Shown here piece after piece: positions 8,364 through 18,700 of a stretch of 64,000 nt of DNA. The notes beneath the pieces were generated by a model. It made no database searches and had not been told where the DNA came from. It saw only the letters and a program-made list of their open reading frames with translations. The translations under genes were made by a program, and so were the position numbers. Numbering within the stretch: the first letter of the stretch is position 1; each line of letters starts with the position of its first letter. Origin of the DNA: Clostridiales bacterium Firm_11 (GTDB taxonomy: Bacteria; Bacillota; Clostridia; Christensenellales; Aristaeellaceae); assembly GCA_001604105.1 (NCBI GenBank), contig LVAQ01000023.1, positions 98,858 to 162,857 on the forward strand, in the 5' to 3' direction.

Positions 8364-9875
8364 TTACTTCGCCAGCGCGGCACGCAGCGCTGTCAGGTCA
8401 ACGCCCTCCGTCTGCGCCAGGGCAGCTTCCAATTCAGCCAGAATATGCCGCACGCCTCCCGCCACATCGCTTTCTACATTAAGCGGCATCACAGGATCAT
8501 GCACAGAGAGGCGCAGGAGGAACCAGCCGTTATTCAGTTCTCCATTCAAATCAAAACTGATGCGCACGCCTTCCCGATTATCTGGCGCCACATGCCATTC
8601 CGGTCGATATGTCGCATAATCCAGCACATGCTCGATCACCGCTTTGCCCGTCTGTGTAAAATTCTCCGTCAGGATTGGCAGCCGAATCTCATCGCTTTCC
8701 ACAGGCTCCTTCAGCCCTTCAATGAGCATGCCCAGTTCCTGATCCTGCTGCTTCAGTTGCATGGCCTTGATCAGCAGCAGCGTTACCAGGTACATGCCGT
8801 CATCCAGAAAATGGTTGTCCCGCAGCGCGGCATGGCCGCTGGTCTCAATCGCCAGCGGGCAATCGATCCCCGCGGCATTTAGGCGCACGGCTTCATCAAT
8901 TACATTGCGATAGCCGCGCTTATAGCGATAATGCACCCCGCCCCATTCCTGAATGAACTCCGCCAGCCCGCTGGAAGTAACCGAATCCGTAACGATAGTT
9001 GCACCGGGCGCGTTCTCCAGTAAAATAGCGCTAATCATCGCAATCAGGCGATTTCGGTTGATCTCCTTGCCCGTGCGATCCACAATAGCTGCACGGTCAC
9101 AATCCGCATCGAAAATCACGCCAACATCCGCATTCATGCGCAATACAGCCGCCGCGATGGAGGCCATGGCCTCTTCGTTTTCGGGGTTAGGGGAGTGATT
9201 GGGAAAATGCCCGTCCGGCTCAAGGAACTGACTTCCCTCAACCCACGCGCCCAAATCCTCCAGCATTTTTGCATAGAAACCGCCCGCGCCATTGCCTGCA
9301 TCCACCACCACATGCAAACCCAATAAAGGCTTCGCAACGTCCGGGTTTACCCCTTCGATGATCAACTCGCTCAAATGCTCCACATAACGCGGCAAGAAAG
9401 GTTTTTCATCGATTTTGCCTTCTTGGGTCAGCGCATCCATTGGCAGGTTTTCGGCCAACGCGAGCAAATCATCCAGCTCATGGAAGCCAAGCCCGCCATT
9501 GCGCGTGAAGAATTTCAGGCCATTGAGCCGCCATGGATGATGGCTTGCCGTTATCATGATGGAGCCCTCCGGGGTGAACCCTTCTGTTAAAATGGCCATA
9601 TACATGGCAGGCGTGGTGCACATGCCGTAATCGTGCGCGTTTGCGCCCGTAGATGCGATGCCTTTGGCCGTTGCCGCCAGCAGCGCGGGGCCGGAGATGC
9701 GGCTGTCCCGCCCAAGGGCGATGGTAATGCGCTCCGTAGGTAGATTCTCTCTTTGGGCAACATACCGCGCAAAAGCCGCGCCAAGCGTATAGGCAGCCTC
9801 CGTTGTGAGGGTGGCATCCTCCCCGATGGCAATCCCCCGTACATCCGATCCGCTTTTCATGGCTGTAAGTTTCAT
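8364..9875 (-). CDS. Phosphomannomutase/phosphoglucomutase
   Basis: A 503-residue alpha-D-phosphohexomutase, converting hexose 6-phosphate and 1-phosphate for cell-envelope sugar nucleotides. The phosphoserine loop is TASHHP (109-114, Ser111), the Mg2+ loop is DADCDR (about 256-261, variant of DGDGDR), the sugar-binding block is IETSGHA, and the C-terminal phosphate-binding domain ends with RISFDLNG. All four domains are covered. Whether it prefers mannose or glucose phosphates cannot be told; PGM/PMM types of this length accept both. AGGAG precedes ATG by five bases. Single gene between convergent pepT and DUF2461. Confidence 0.9.
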   Translation of the reverse strand: MKLTAMKSGSDVRGIAIGEDATLTTEAAYTLGAAFARYVAQRENLPTERITIALGRDSRISGPALLAATAKGIASTGANAHDYGMCTTPAMYMAILTEGFTPEGSIMITASHHPWRLNGLKFFTRNGGLGFHELDDLLALAENLPMDALTQEGKIDEKPFLPRYVEHLSELIIEGVNPDVAKPLLGLHVVVDAGNGAGGFYAKMLEDLGAWVEGSQFLEPDGHFPNHSPNPENEEAMASIAAAVLRMNADVGVIFDADCDRAAIVDRTGKEINRNRLIAMISAILLENAPGATIVTDSVTSSGLAEFIQEWGGVHYRYKRGYRNVIDEAVRLNAAGIDCPLAIETSGHAALRDNHFLDDGMYLVTLLLIKAMQLKQQDQELGMLIEGLKEPVESDEIRLPILTENFTQTGKAVIEHVLDYATYRPEWHVAPDNREGVRISFDLNGELNNGWFLLRLSVHDPVMPLNVESDVAGGVRHILAELEAALAQTEGVDLTALRAALAK

Positions 9876-10099
9876 ACATACTCCTTTCGGTTTTGCCCTT
9901 GATGACTGGCAAAGGCGCAGGGTGTGCGTGGCCTCTGATTGATAGCCCCGCCGGGTACATGACGCATAAACGCTTTATGGCTGCCAATGCGGCTTGCTTC
10001 CGGTTCAAACAGGTAAACAGCATATACAGCGGCGCTGTTTCAACGTGTTTGCCCGTAGGCGGCACATGGCGAAGGCAAGCTTAAAGCGCTTTGCTGTGC

Positions 10100-10798
10100 T
10101 TACCCGGGGTCCAGTGCGGCCATTCCATCATCCGCCGCTTTCCGCAATAGCGTATACAGCGGTTTCAGCCGCAGCATATCCTCAGCACAACGCGTTAAAA
10201 CCTCCTGCGTATAAGCAATGCGAAGGGGCACTGCCGTTCGTTTGACGTACAGCTCCTTCAGGGGATAAATCTCTTGAAGCGCCTGCGGCAGATCGGCTGG
10301 CATAGCCATACGGCTATAGCGCGCGCCATACAGGTCAAGCCCCGCATCCGGGATGCGTGCCGCCTGTAGCGCGCTTAACACCTCCTCGGGCTTTTCGCGC
10401 ATCCGCTTGCGCAGGGCATTCATCGCGGGTCGGTTGTTATCCCAGAAACCAAGCCCCCATTCCACCACTTCGGGGGACAGTTCAAACCAATACATCGCGG
10501 AAACCGCACGTTCCTCGCCGCCCCTGCGCAGCAGCAGCCACATGTGGTCACGGTAAGGAGATTTGTCGCGGGAAAAGCGCGTATCCCGACGGATGCGCGC
10601 GAGGCATTTGGCTGGGCGCAATTCCATATCGTCCGCAATCAGGCGCATGGTAGGCGCAAGGGCATCGATAAACGCATAGAATGGCGCTCGCACATATTTT
10701 TCGTACTCATCGCGGTGCGCATCAAAAAAAGTCGCATCATTATGAAAACGCAGCGATAGAAAGAACCGGATCGTTTCTTCGGGAAAACCCGTAAACAT
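10100..10798 (-). CDS. DUF2461 (TIGR02453) family protein
   Basis: A 232-residue soluble protein recognised as DUF2461 by its opening (FTGFPEETIRFFLSL), the NDATFFDAHRDEYEKYV block, RIRRDTRFSRDKSPYRDHMW and the later WDNNRPAMNALR. Family function is not established. The length is normal for the family. A weak AGGTAGGG precedes the ATG. A terminator for the upstream gene (10860-10892) separates the two transcripts, so this gene probably has its own promoter in the 60 bases between. Confidence 0.88.
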   Translation of the reverse strand: MFTGFPEETIRFFLSLRFHNDATFFDAHRDEYEKYVRAPFYAFIDALAPTMRLIADDMELRPAKCLARIRRDTRFSRDKSPYRDHMWLLLRRGGEERAVSAMYWFELSPEVVEWGLGFWDNNRPAMNALRKRMREKPEEVLSALQAARIPDAGLDLYGARYSRMAMPADLPQALQEIYPLKELYVKRTAVPLRIAYTQEVLTRCAEDMLRLKPLYTLLRKAADDGMAALDPG

Positions 10799-10859
10799 GC
10801 CTATGCCCTACCTTTCATCAAGTCTATTATACAAGCCCACATCCCGAAAAACAAGCCTG

Positions 10860-10892
10860 AAAAACCGCTCCGTGGGTTTTTCCACAGAGCGG
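10860..10892 (-). terminator. Terminator after the CARDB-like surface protein
   Basis: Minus-strand hairpin CCGCTCTGTGG / CCACGGAGCGG (10892-10882 with 10875-10865, one mismatch), followed by TTTTT at 10864-10860. Confidence 0.85.
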
Positions 10893-10973
10893 CCTTATGC
10901 TTGATTCATTGTCAAAAACGATATGATAGATTCCGCCGCGCGTTGTTGCCTATGCAAACGGGCGGCTTAGCCA

Positions 10974-13388
10974 TCAACGGCGCTCTGTTCTACGCCGAGT
11001 GCGCCCCACGTTTCCAGCATCCGCCGATCGTCCGTCGGTTGTTTCGTTCTTGCTGTCGGCATAGGGGTCATCGGCCATGGGCGCGGGATCGGCGGCATAG
11101 TCATCCGTGCCTTCATAATAGCAGGCGGGGTCATCAAACGCGGCTTGACCATCCGTATAGCCGCTTTGGTCACCATACCCAAGCGGGTCTTGCACAAAGC
11201 CATCTTGCGCCTGATAATCGGCTTGATCCTCCGCATATGCATTTTCCAGCCCATCCCCCGCATACGCATCGTAAGCGCCGCCATCTTCATAGCCATATTC
11301 GGACTGGCTTTCATCGTAATAAGCGTTGTCGCCTTCCGCATCAGGCTGCGGGTATGATGTCTGCGCATCGTACGATTGCGGCTGCTCCGCACTCACAGGC
11401 GGACGTTTCGCGTACGCTGACCAATCCTTTGGTTTGGCAGCAGGCGCAGCCTTGCGCGATTTACCCGTCGGCGGCAAATCGTACAGATCACGATCCGTAC
11501 CATATGCCTGATAGATTCCATCATCCTCTGCTTGCGAGGCGTACTCGTCCGTCAGGGAACTCTCATCCGCATAGCTTCCATTCTTACTAAAGCTGTCGGT
11601 CTTGGCTGCGCCGCTTCGCTGTTGGGCGTTGCGCACGTATTTCATATGCGGCAACTCCACATCCTGCGCAGCTTCCGGCTGTTTTGCGGGCTTATCGCCA
11701 TCCCCCGATGGCGCTTTCGTCGGTTTTTGCTGAACGCTCTCATCCGGTTCATCCCCGGGGGTTACATAATCCCTGCGTTTGGTGCGGTCAAGATGATCCA
11801 ACGCCGCATCGGATGCTTTTTTCTGCTCGATACGCTTTTTGGTGGCGATGCCCAGCAGCACCAGCGCACCTACCAGCAGCACAAGGCCAATCAGCATCAT
11901 CGGGTAGAAGAAAGCGCGAATCGTCTTGGGCAAAGTGCCTACGCTTGGGTCGCTGATAGGCGGCACCGTAACAACGGCATAGGTGGGTACCGCTGTTGGC
12001 ACCAGCGGCGGCGTCGCGGTTGCGGGCGCAGGCGTGGGTACGGAGAAAGCGATTTGAATCTCATTGCTTACAAAGCTGTTGGAATTCTGCAACGCATCCA
12101 CTGTGACCGCGGTAAACTGGTACTTCCCAGCCATGCTCAGCGCCGCGTCCCTTGTAAGCTTGCGTGTTTCTCCGGCCGCAATGGTCGGGAACGTATAAAT
12201 GCGTACGCCGCCATGGTAAATGGATACATCGGTGGCATCAACCTCGCCAATGTTTTCCACGGTTACGCTAAAGCGTACGATACCTGGCTGCGTGTAGACC
12301 TCAGTACGGTCTACCGCTGTGATCACATTAAGCTGAACCATCTTGTCGGGATCAACCGCCTGCACGGTTACGGCGTCGGATGCCAGCGAAACCTCTGTGC
12401 CGGTGTTGTCGATGGCATAGACGGTGAACTGATACTCCGTCGTCTGCGTAAGCGTGATTTCCTTCTCTAATTTGAGTGTAGCGCCCGAAGCCAGTTCCTG
12501 ATTGGTAAAAACATCGCCAAGGGTTTCGTCCGTCACGCGTACATCGGTATAATCTACCGTTCCGTTGTTCTTCAGCTCCAGCGTCAAGGTAACGGTGCCG
12601 TTGATGGCAACCCCCAGTGAACTGGATGTCAGCAGTGCCGTCATTGCCGCTTCGCCAAAGATGATCTTCTGTTCCCCAACATTTTGCGTCAATTTTGTTT
12701 TGTCATCCCCGGCGGTATAGGTAATGGTCGCGCTGCTGGTCAAATCCTTTTTGCCCATGGTTACCGGAAACTTGACCTGCGCAACTTCGCCTGGTTTTAG
12801 TTCCTCCGTGACGGTCACCGCTTTGCTGCTAACATCCTTATGCTCGGTAATGGTGATGTTCTTCAGCGACAGGGTGCCTGTGTTAGCGATGTCGTAGCGC
12901 ACCGTAACCGCTTGCCCTTCACGCGCGGTGCCGGGGCTGATGGTGCGTTTGATCTCGATATCGCTTTTTGCCTCCGTGGCGTTCAGCTTGCCGCGGATGG
13001 GCTGGCTTTGCGCTTCGCGCTCACCGTTTGCCTTGTACGTGAAATATTTAATAAAGTAAACAATTTGTCCGTTATCCAGCGTGCGCTGGTTCACATCCCA
13101 TTTGCCTGTCCAAGTTATAACCTCGCCTGCCTTGAGCGTTACCGAGCCTTGATCGCCAAAATTGGTAACGATCTCGCTGGTCGGGCTGTACAGCGTAAGC
13201 GGATCCTGCATATCCGTATCGCCGGAATTGGATATGGTAATGGTCACGGAAACCTCGCCCGGCGCGGCCAGCGTGTTGGGCGATACCTCCATGCTGCATA
13301 CAATCGGGTCGTCCGCAGCCAAAGCCGCAGCGCAAAGCGTTAGCGCTGCCATGACCAGGAGTGCTGCGACGAGCAGTTTTCGTTTCAT
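10974..13388 (-). CDS. Secreted CARDB-like repeat protein with membrane anchor and acidic Tyr/Asp-rich tail
   Basis: An 804-residue surface protein. A signal peptide (1 to about 24, ending ALA-ADD) is followed by four to five tandem beta-sandwich repeats of the CARDB/DUF11 kind; each carries a block such as ISNSGDTD, IANTGTLS, LKNNGTVD or VENIGEVD and ends with a 'GE-x-x-x-x-x' strand. A Pro/Thr/Ala-rich stalk (about 450-490) leads to one membrane segment (about 497-520) and a cytoplasmic tail of about 280 residues rich in Asp, Glu, Tyr, Gln and Ala. The extracellular part suggests adhesion or polymer binding; no catalytic motif is visible. The open frame runs 51 codons further upstream, but ATG 13388 begins a clear signal peptide. 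Its own promoter lies at 13570-13598. Confidence 0.8.
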   Translation of the reverse strand: MKRKLLVAALLVMAALTLCAAALAADDPIVCSMEVSPNTLAAPGEVSVTITISNSGDTDMQDPLTLYSPTSEIVTNFGDQGSVTLKAGEVITWTGKWDVNQRTLDNGQIVYFIKYFTYKANGEREAQSQPIRGKLNATEAKSDIEIKRTISPGTAREGQAVTVRYDIANTGTLSLKNITITEHKDVSSKAVTVTEELKPGEVAQVKFPVTMGKKDLTSSATITYTAGDDKTKLTQNVGEQKIIFGEAAMTALLTSSSLGVAINGTVTLTLELKNNGTVDYTDVRVTDETLGDVFTNQELASGATLKLEKEITLTQTTEYQFTVYAIDNTGTEVSLASDAVTVQAVDPDKMVQLNVITAVDRTEVYTQPGIVRFSVTVENIGEVDATDVSIYHGGVRIYTFPTIAAGETRKLTRDAALSMAGKYQFTAVTVDALQNSNSFVSNEIQIAFSVPTPAPATATPPLVPTAVPTYAVVTVPPISDPSVGTLPKTIRAFFYPMMLIGLVLLVGALVLLGIATKKRIEQKKASDAALDHLDRTKRRDYVTPGDEPDESVQQKPTKAPSGDGDKPAKQPEAAQDVELPHMKYVRNAQQRSGAAKTDSFSKNGSYADESSLTDEYASQAEDDGIYQAYGTDRDLYDLPPTGKSRKAAPAAKPKDWSAYAKRPPVSAEQPQSYDAQTSYPQPDAEGDNAYYDESQSEYGYEDGGAYDAYAGDGLENAYAEDQADYQAQDGFVQDPLGYGDQSGYTDGQAAFDDPACYYEGTDDYAADPAPMADDPYADSKNETTDGRSADAGNVGRTRRRTERR

Positions 13389-13569
13389 ATTTCGCTCGGG
13401 CGTCAAAGGGTACGCCCTACCTCCCTTCGGCACATGCGGCCGATTTGTGTTTGCGGGTGGCGATGCCGCCCCGCTCGCGATCGCTCCATGATACCCTGCC
13501 ATCCGCCATACATCAGGTGTGTGGAAATGTGCGGCGCGCACTGGATCAGCGGCTGAAGGTTCTCTGCCT

Positions 13570-13598
13570 ATTGTAGTTCATCCCTCAAAGCGTGTCAA
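13570..13598 (-). promoter_or_regulatory. Consensus sigma-A promoter of the CARDB-like gene
   Basis: Minus strand TTGACA (13598-13593), exactly 17 bases, TACAAT (13575-13570). The leader to ATG 13388 is about 175 bases and contains several G/C-rich inverted repeats of unknown role. Confidence 0.8.
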
Positions 13599-13646
13599 GC
13601 GAAAAGGCCTTTGCGGGGTGTCTGTGTACGCCATCAAGCCACAAAG

Positions 13647-13688
13647 GAACAGGGTTACCCGAAACAAACGTTTCAAGCAACCCCGTTC
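13647..13688 (-). terminator. Long hairpin ending the hydCBA operon
   Basis: In the minus-strand RNA 13688-13670 can pair with 13665-13647 over 19 consecutive positions with a 4-base loop; four pairs are G-U wobbles that exist only in the minus transcript, so the structure is strand-specific. It lies about 75 bases after the hydA stop. The T-tract is weak (CTTTGTGG), so processing or partial termination is possible. Confidence 0.65.
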
Positions 13689-13761
13689 ATCCATTCCTGT
13701 TCTCTCAAATGAGCCGTTATCCGTTTACATTCATGGCTGTTTACCATGACGTTTAATCAGC

Positions 13762-15768
13762 TCAGGGCTGCTGCTGCGCACTGCGCTCCTGAATAATCCG
13801 TTTGAACACGGCCACCGTATCCTGTGTTTCGGCCAGCTCACCGCGAAGCATCGCATTTTCCGCTTCCAGCGCCATCAACCGGGAACTCTCCTGTGCATCC
13901 ATCCGTTTGAATGCTATATCCCTGGGAAGGCTCTGCGCTAACGGCGCCTTGGCAAACGCACGCTGCGGCACATCCACCATAAACACCTCATCGGTCAACT
14001 CGTTATGCATGCCCCGCGCTGTATATCGGGTGTGCAAAAGCTCGTGCGAGCGGTGCCCGTTGGGGGTTTCCAGGTATTCCTGATAGATTTTTACGACCAG
14101 GGGGTTTTCGTGAGATTTGCGGATTGTCTTGCTTTCATCCTCATCATACAGTGCTTGCATCCGTTTGGCACGAATCTGCTCATCGCTGGAACGCGGTTGC
14201 CCTCCGCCGGTGATGCAGCCGCCCGGGCAGCCCATGATCTCGATGAAATGATACGGCGAAGTACCATCCCTGATTTGATCCATCAGCAGCTTTGCGCCCG
14301 CCAGCCCGCTCGTGACCGCCACGCGAACCTCCACACCCTGCAAGAACCCATACTGCGGTAAGGGATCCTCGATACGGATGGCGGCTTCTTTGATCTGATC
14401 CAGCCCAACCAGGGATTCCACGTGCAGGTTCGCAAAGGGCAGCGTCCGTCCGGTGATCAGCTCAAAAACCGTACGCAGCGCCGCTTCCATCACCCCGCCC
14501 GTCGTTCCGAAGATATCCGCGGCGCCCGTCGAAAACCCGAGCGGGTTGTGGAAAACGCTGTCCTTGAGCGAAACAAAGTCAATGCCCGCGCTGTGAATCA
14601 TCTCTGCCAGCTCGCGGGTTGTCAGCACCGCATCCACGTTCCTTAGTCCGCTGTTGCGCATCTCCGGACGATCGATTTCGAATTTCTTGGCGGTGCATGG
14701 CATTACGGAAACCACGAACATATCCTTCGGGTCGATATCAAGCGTTTGGGCATAATAGCTCTTGACCATCGCGCCCATCATGGTATGCGGTGATTTGCAG
14801 CTGGAAAGGTGCTCCAGATGCTTGGGGTAATGATGTTCAACATACTTGATCCATCCGGGGCTGCAACTGGTGATCATCGGCAGGCTCGCGGGATTCCCCT
14901 GCAAAGCGTCCTTAACACGCCCCAGGAACTCCGTGCCTTCTTCCATGATGGTCAAATCCGCTGCCCAGTTGGTGTCAAATACATCGTCAAAGCCCAGTTC
15001 TTTGAGCGCGGAAGCCAGTTTGCCCGTGCAGCGTGTGCCTGCCGCCAACCCAAACTCTTCCCCAATGGCAACGCGCACCGCGGGGGCAATCTGTACTACC
15101 GTACGTTTGGTGGGGTCGTTCAGCGCTGACCATACACGTTCGGTGGCGCTTGTTTCCCGAAGCGCGCCCACAGGGCATACCACCGTGCACTGGCCGCAGA
15201 ATGTACAGTTCACCGCGCCCAGCGGCAGCCCCATCGCAGGGCTAACCTCCGTCTTGAAGCCCCTGTTTTGCAGGTTGAGCACGCCCGTCTGCTGGGTTTG
15301 GTTGCAAACGGAAACGCAGCGTCTGCACAGGATGCATTTGCTTAAGTCCCGGGTAATGGATACGGATGCGTCCACCCTGCGCGTAGAACGTTCGTCATCA
15401 AAGCGCGAGCGTTCCACCCCCAGTTGCACCCCCAACTTTTGGAGTTCACATTGCTGGTTGCGTTTGCAAAAAAGGCAGTCCTTGTCATGATCCGACAGGA
15501 TCAACTCGTACAGCACCTTGCGGGATTCGCGCACGATGCGTGAGTTGGTGTAGATTTCCATCCCTTCGGTAACCTGCGTTACGCAGGCTGCCTGCAACGT
15601 TTTTGCTCCTTTGACTTCCACAACGCAGATTCTGCAAGAGCCGACTACGTTGGTATCCTTTAAGTAGCACAGCGATGGGATATCAATGCTGTTCATGCGC
15701 GCCGCTTCCAGGATGGTAGTGCCCTCCGGCACCTCAATGGGTTTTCCGTTAATGGTCAAATGCAGCAT
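13762..15768 (-). CDS. hydA: [FeFe]-hydrogenase catalytic subunit HydA with coiled-coil tail
   Basis: A 668-residue hydrogenase large subunit, the H2-forming or H2-oxidising unit of the multimeric enzyme. Order: plant-type [2Fe-2S] domain (Cys near 33, 45, 48 and 61), the His-Cys [4Fe-4S] site (HDKDC-x2-C-x5-C, about 94-106), two [4Fe-4S] ferredoxin motifs (CILCRRC and CTFCGQC), then the H-cluster domain with L1 TSCSPGW (about 297-303), L2 MPCTAKK (about 353-359) and L3 EIMGCPGGCITGGGQP (about 507-522). L1 has Ser where CpI-type enzymes carry the proton-relay Cys. After the small-subunit-like segment there is an extra region of about 80 residues with a heptad-like Leu/Glu helix. ATG 15768 follows AGGAGG by eight bases; a GTG at 15777 overlapping the hydB stop is the alternative. 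Confidence 0.95.
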   Translation of the reverse strand: MLHLTINGKPIEVPEGTTILEAARMNSIDIPSLCYLKDTNVVGSCRICVVEVKGAKTLQAACVTQVTEGMEIYTNSRIVRESRKVLYELILSDHDKDCLFCKRNQQCELQKLGVQLGVERSRFDDERSTRRVDASVSITRDLSKCILCRRCVSVCNQTQQTGVLNLQNRGFKTEVSPAMGLPLGAVNCTFCGQCTVVCPVGALRETSATERVWSALNDPTKRTVVQIAPAVRVAIGEEFGLAAGTRCTGKLASALKELGFDDVFDTNWAADLTIMEEGTEFLGRVKDALQGNPASLPMITSCSPGWIKYVEHHYPKHLEHLSSCKSPHTMMGAMVKSYYAQTLDIDPKDMFVVSVMPCTAKKFEIDRPEMRNSGLRNVDAVLTTRELAEMIHSAGIDFVSLKDSVFHNPLGFSTGAADIFGTTGGVMEAALRTVFELITGRTLPFANLHVESLVGLDQIKEAAIRIEDPLPQYGFLQGVEVRVAVTSGLAGAKLLMDQIRDGTSPYHFIEIMGCPGGCITGGGQPRSSDEQIRAKRMQALYDEDESKTIRKSHENPLVVKIYQEYLETPNGHRSHELLHTRYTARGMHNELTDEVFMVDVPQRAFAKAPLAQSLPRDIAFKRMDAQESSRLMALEAENAMLRGELAETQDTVAVFKRIIQERSAQQQP

Positions 15769-15773
15769 GCTTG

Positions 15774-18700
15774 TCACCTCCTATCGCAATGCAGGCAACG
15801 CATCGACTCTGCGATTGCGTTGAGTTTATGGTATCCCAGCAGCACTTCATCAAAATTCTTAATACGCGTATCAACCGGCAGGCATTCCTGCGGGAAGCGG
15901 TTGTGCAACAGCACCTCATCTTCATCCACCGATACCGGGATATCCATGGTGCGCCCCTTGTTGAGCTTTCCGCTGCCGCCGCAGTACAGGTCGATGGATA
16001 CGGCGGCATGCTTGCCATCGGCAATCGCGCGAATCACCTCGTCCGGCCCGCGCGCGATGTCGCCGCCTGCAAACACGCCTTCCATGGTCGTCATCAGCGT
16101 TTGCGGATCCGTGATGAAAGTTCCCCACGGCGTAACGCCGATATCCGTCTTTTGGATGAAGGGAAGATCAGCATACTGGCTCACGGCGGGGATGACAACA
16201 TCCACATCGATCAGGAAATTTGAGCCTTCGATGTGCGAGGTATTGCGTCTGCCCGTGTTATCAAAGTTTGACATGCGCCTGCGCAGGCATTCAATTTGGG
16301 CAACGTGCCCGCTGGCGTTGGGGATAATGCGCACGGGCGTTACCAGTTCCATCAGCTCCATGCCTTCTTCCAACGCTTCTTCGATTTCGATGTCATAGGC
16401 AGGCATTGCGTCGCGCGTACGTCGGTAAAGCAGCATCACTTTGGCCGCGCCCAGCCGAATTGCGCTGCGCGCGGAATCGATGGCTGTATTGCCGCCTCCG
16501 ATGACCGCGACTTTCTTCCCCGTCAAATCCACGCTGTGGTAGAGCTTGACGTTCTTCAGGAACGCGATGCCCGGCAGCACGCCCTGCAAATCTTCGCCCG
16601 GAATGTTCATACGCTGGGGCAACTGCGTGCCGGTAGCCACATACACCGCGTTAGCATCCCGCCGCAGGCGTTCAAAGGACACATCGCGCCCCACCATGGT
16701 ATTGAGGTGGATGCTGAAGCCGGAACGCCGCAGATGATCGATCTCGCGCTCCAAAACATCCGCAGGCAACCTGTATTCCGGTATGCCATAAGCCAGCACG
16801 CCCCCGGCGACCGGCTCGCTTTCGTAAACGTCCACCTCGTAGCCGATGCGGCTCAGGTAGTACGCGCAGGTAAGCCCCGAGGCGCCGGCTCCGATGACGG
16901 CGACACTTTTCCCGTTTTTCGGGAAGATGATATCCTGTTCATACTGCTTCTGGTTTTTGTAGGCGTAATCCGCCACATAGCGTTTCAGGCTGCATATGGC
17001 GATGGATTCATCCACTGTGCCGCGCCTGCACTTGTTTTCGCAGGGGCGTGTGCAGATGCGCCCGCATACCGACGGGAAGGGATTCTCCTGACAGATCAAA
17101 TCATACGCGTCAAGGAAGCGCCCTGCCGCCACCAGCGATAGGTATCCGGGGATGTTGACATTCGCCGGGCAGGTATTTTCACACGGAGATATGAACAAAT
17201 CGCTGCAAACGCCCGCCCTGCAATACTTTTGCTGGATATGCTCCTCATACTCCTCCCGAAAGTACTTGATGGTGGAAAGCACGGGGTTAGGCGCGGTTTT
17301 CCCAAGCTCACACATCGCCGTCTGCTGGATCACCTCGCCCAGTTCTTCCAACAGCTCGATATCGCCTTGCCGCCCTTCCCCACGCGTGATGCGCTCCAAT
17401 ATTGTGAGCATCCGTTTGGTGCCAATGCGGCAGGCAACGCATTTCCCGCAGGATTCTTCCTGAATAAAATCCATGAAATAGCGCGCGGTATCCACCATGC
17501 AGGTATCTTCATCCATGGCAATCAATCCGCCGCTGCCCATGATCGCACCCAGTTTTGCGATGGATTGGTAATCGGTGGGGGTGTTGAGGTTTTCCTTGGT
17601 CACACAGCCGCCTGAAGGTCCGCCAATTTGCGCGGCTTTGAACTGCTTCTTGTTGGGAATGCCGCCGCCGATGCGAAACAGAATCTCACCCAGCGGCATG
17701 CCAATGGGTACTTCCACAATGCCCGCGTTTACGATGTCTCCCGCCAGCGCAAACACCTTGGTACCCTTTGAGGAAGCCGTACCATACTGTGTATACCATT
17801 CCGCGCCCTGCAGCACGATTTGGGGAATCGCGACCAGCGTTTCCACATTGTTGATGATGGTCGGCTTGCCAAACAACCCTTTTTGAAAGGGGTAGGGCGG
17901 TTTTTGCACCGGTTCACCGCGGTTGCCCTGAATCGATGCCATGAGCGCGGTTTCTTCGCCGCAGACAAAAGCACCCGCGCCGATGCGAATCTCAATGTCA
18001 AAGGAAAAACCGCTTCCCAGAATGTTCTCCCCCAGCATCCCATACGCGCGCGCCTGCGCAATCGCATCCGTAAGGCGCGAGATCGCCAGCGGGTATTCCG
18101 CGCGGATATAGACGTATCCCAGCTTGGCGCCAATGGCGTAACCGCCCAGCATGATGCCCTCCAGCACCGCGTGGGGGTCGCCCTCAATGATGCTCCTGTC
18201 CATAAACGCGCCCGGGTCGCCCTCATCGGCATTACAGACCATGTATTTCTCATCGCTGTTTGCTTTATTTCCCGCTTCCCATTTGATGCCTGTCGGGAAA
18301 CCGGCGCCGCCCCTTCCGCGAAGTCCAGAATCTTTGACGGTTTTGATTACAGCCTCGGGTGTGCTTTGGGTGATGGCGTTGGCAATGGCCATATAACCAT
18401 CACGCGCAATATACGCATCAATGCTGCCATGGGCGATGGAGCCGCAGTTACGCAGCGCGATTTTGACCTGCTCCTTGAAAAAATCGATGTCATCGATACA
18501 GGGAATGTGCTTTTTATGCGCCTCGCTATAAAAGGTGAACTCTTCGCGAATACGGTGCTCCACCAAATGCGCCTTGAGGATTTTGCGGACATTCTGCGCA
18601 TCCAGCTTGACATAAAAAGTCCGTTCCGGCAGGACGATCATCACAGGTCCCACGGCGCAAATGCCGATGCAGCCTGTTTCGATTACGCCAACCTGTTCAT

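Noticed and set aside
11532..12470. 312-codon plus-strand frame opposite the CARDB-like gene
   Set aside because: Shadow of a gene with signal peptide, repeats, promoter and terminator on the other strand.
13389..13563. Possible cyclic di-GMP or other riboswitch in the CARDB leader
   Set aside because: GC-rich inverted repeats are present, but I could not match the consensus core of any class; a covariance-model search would be needed.
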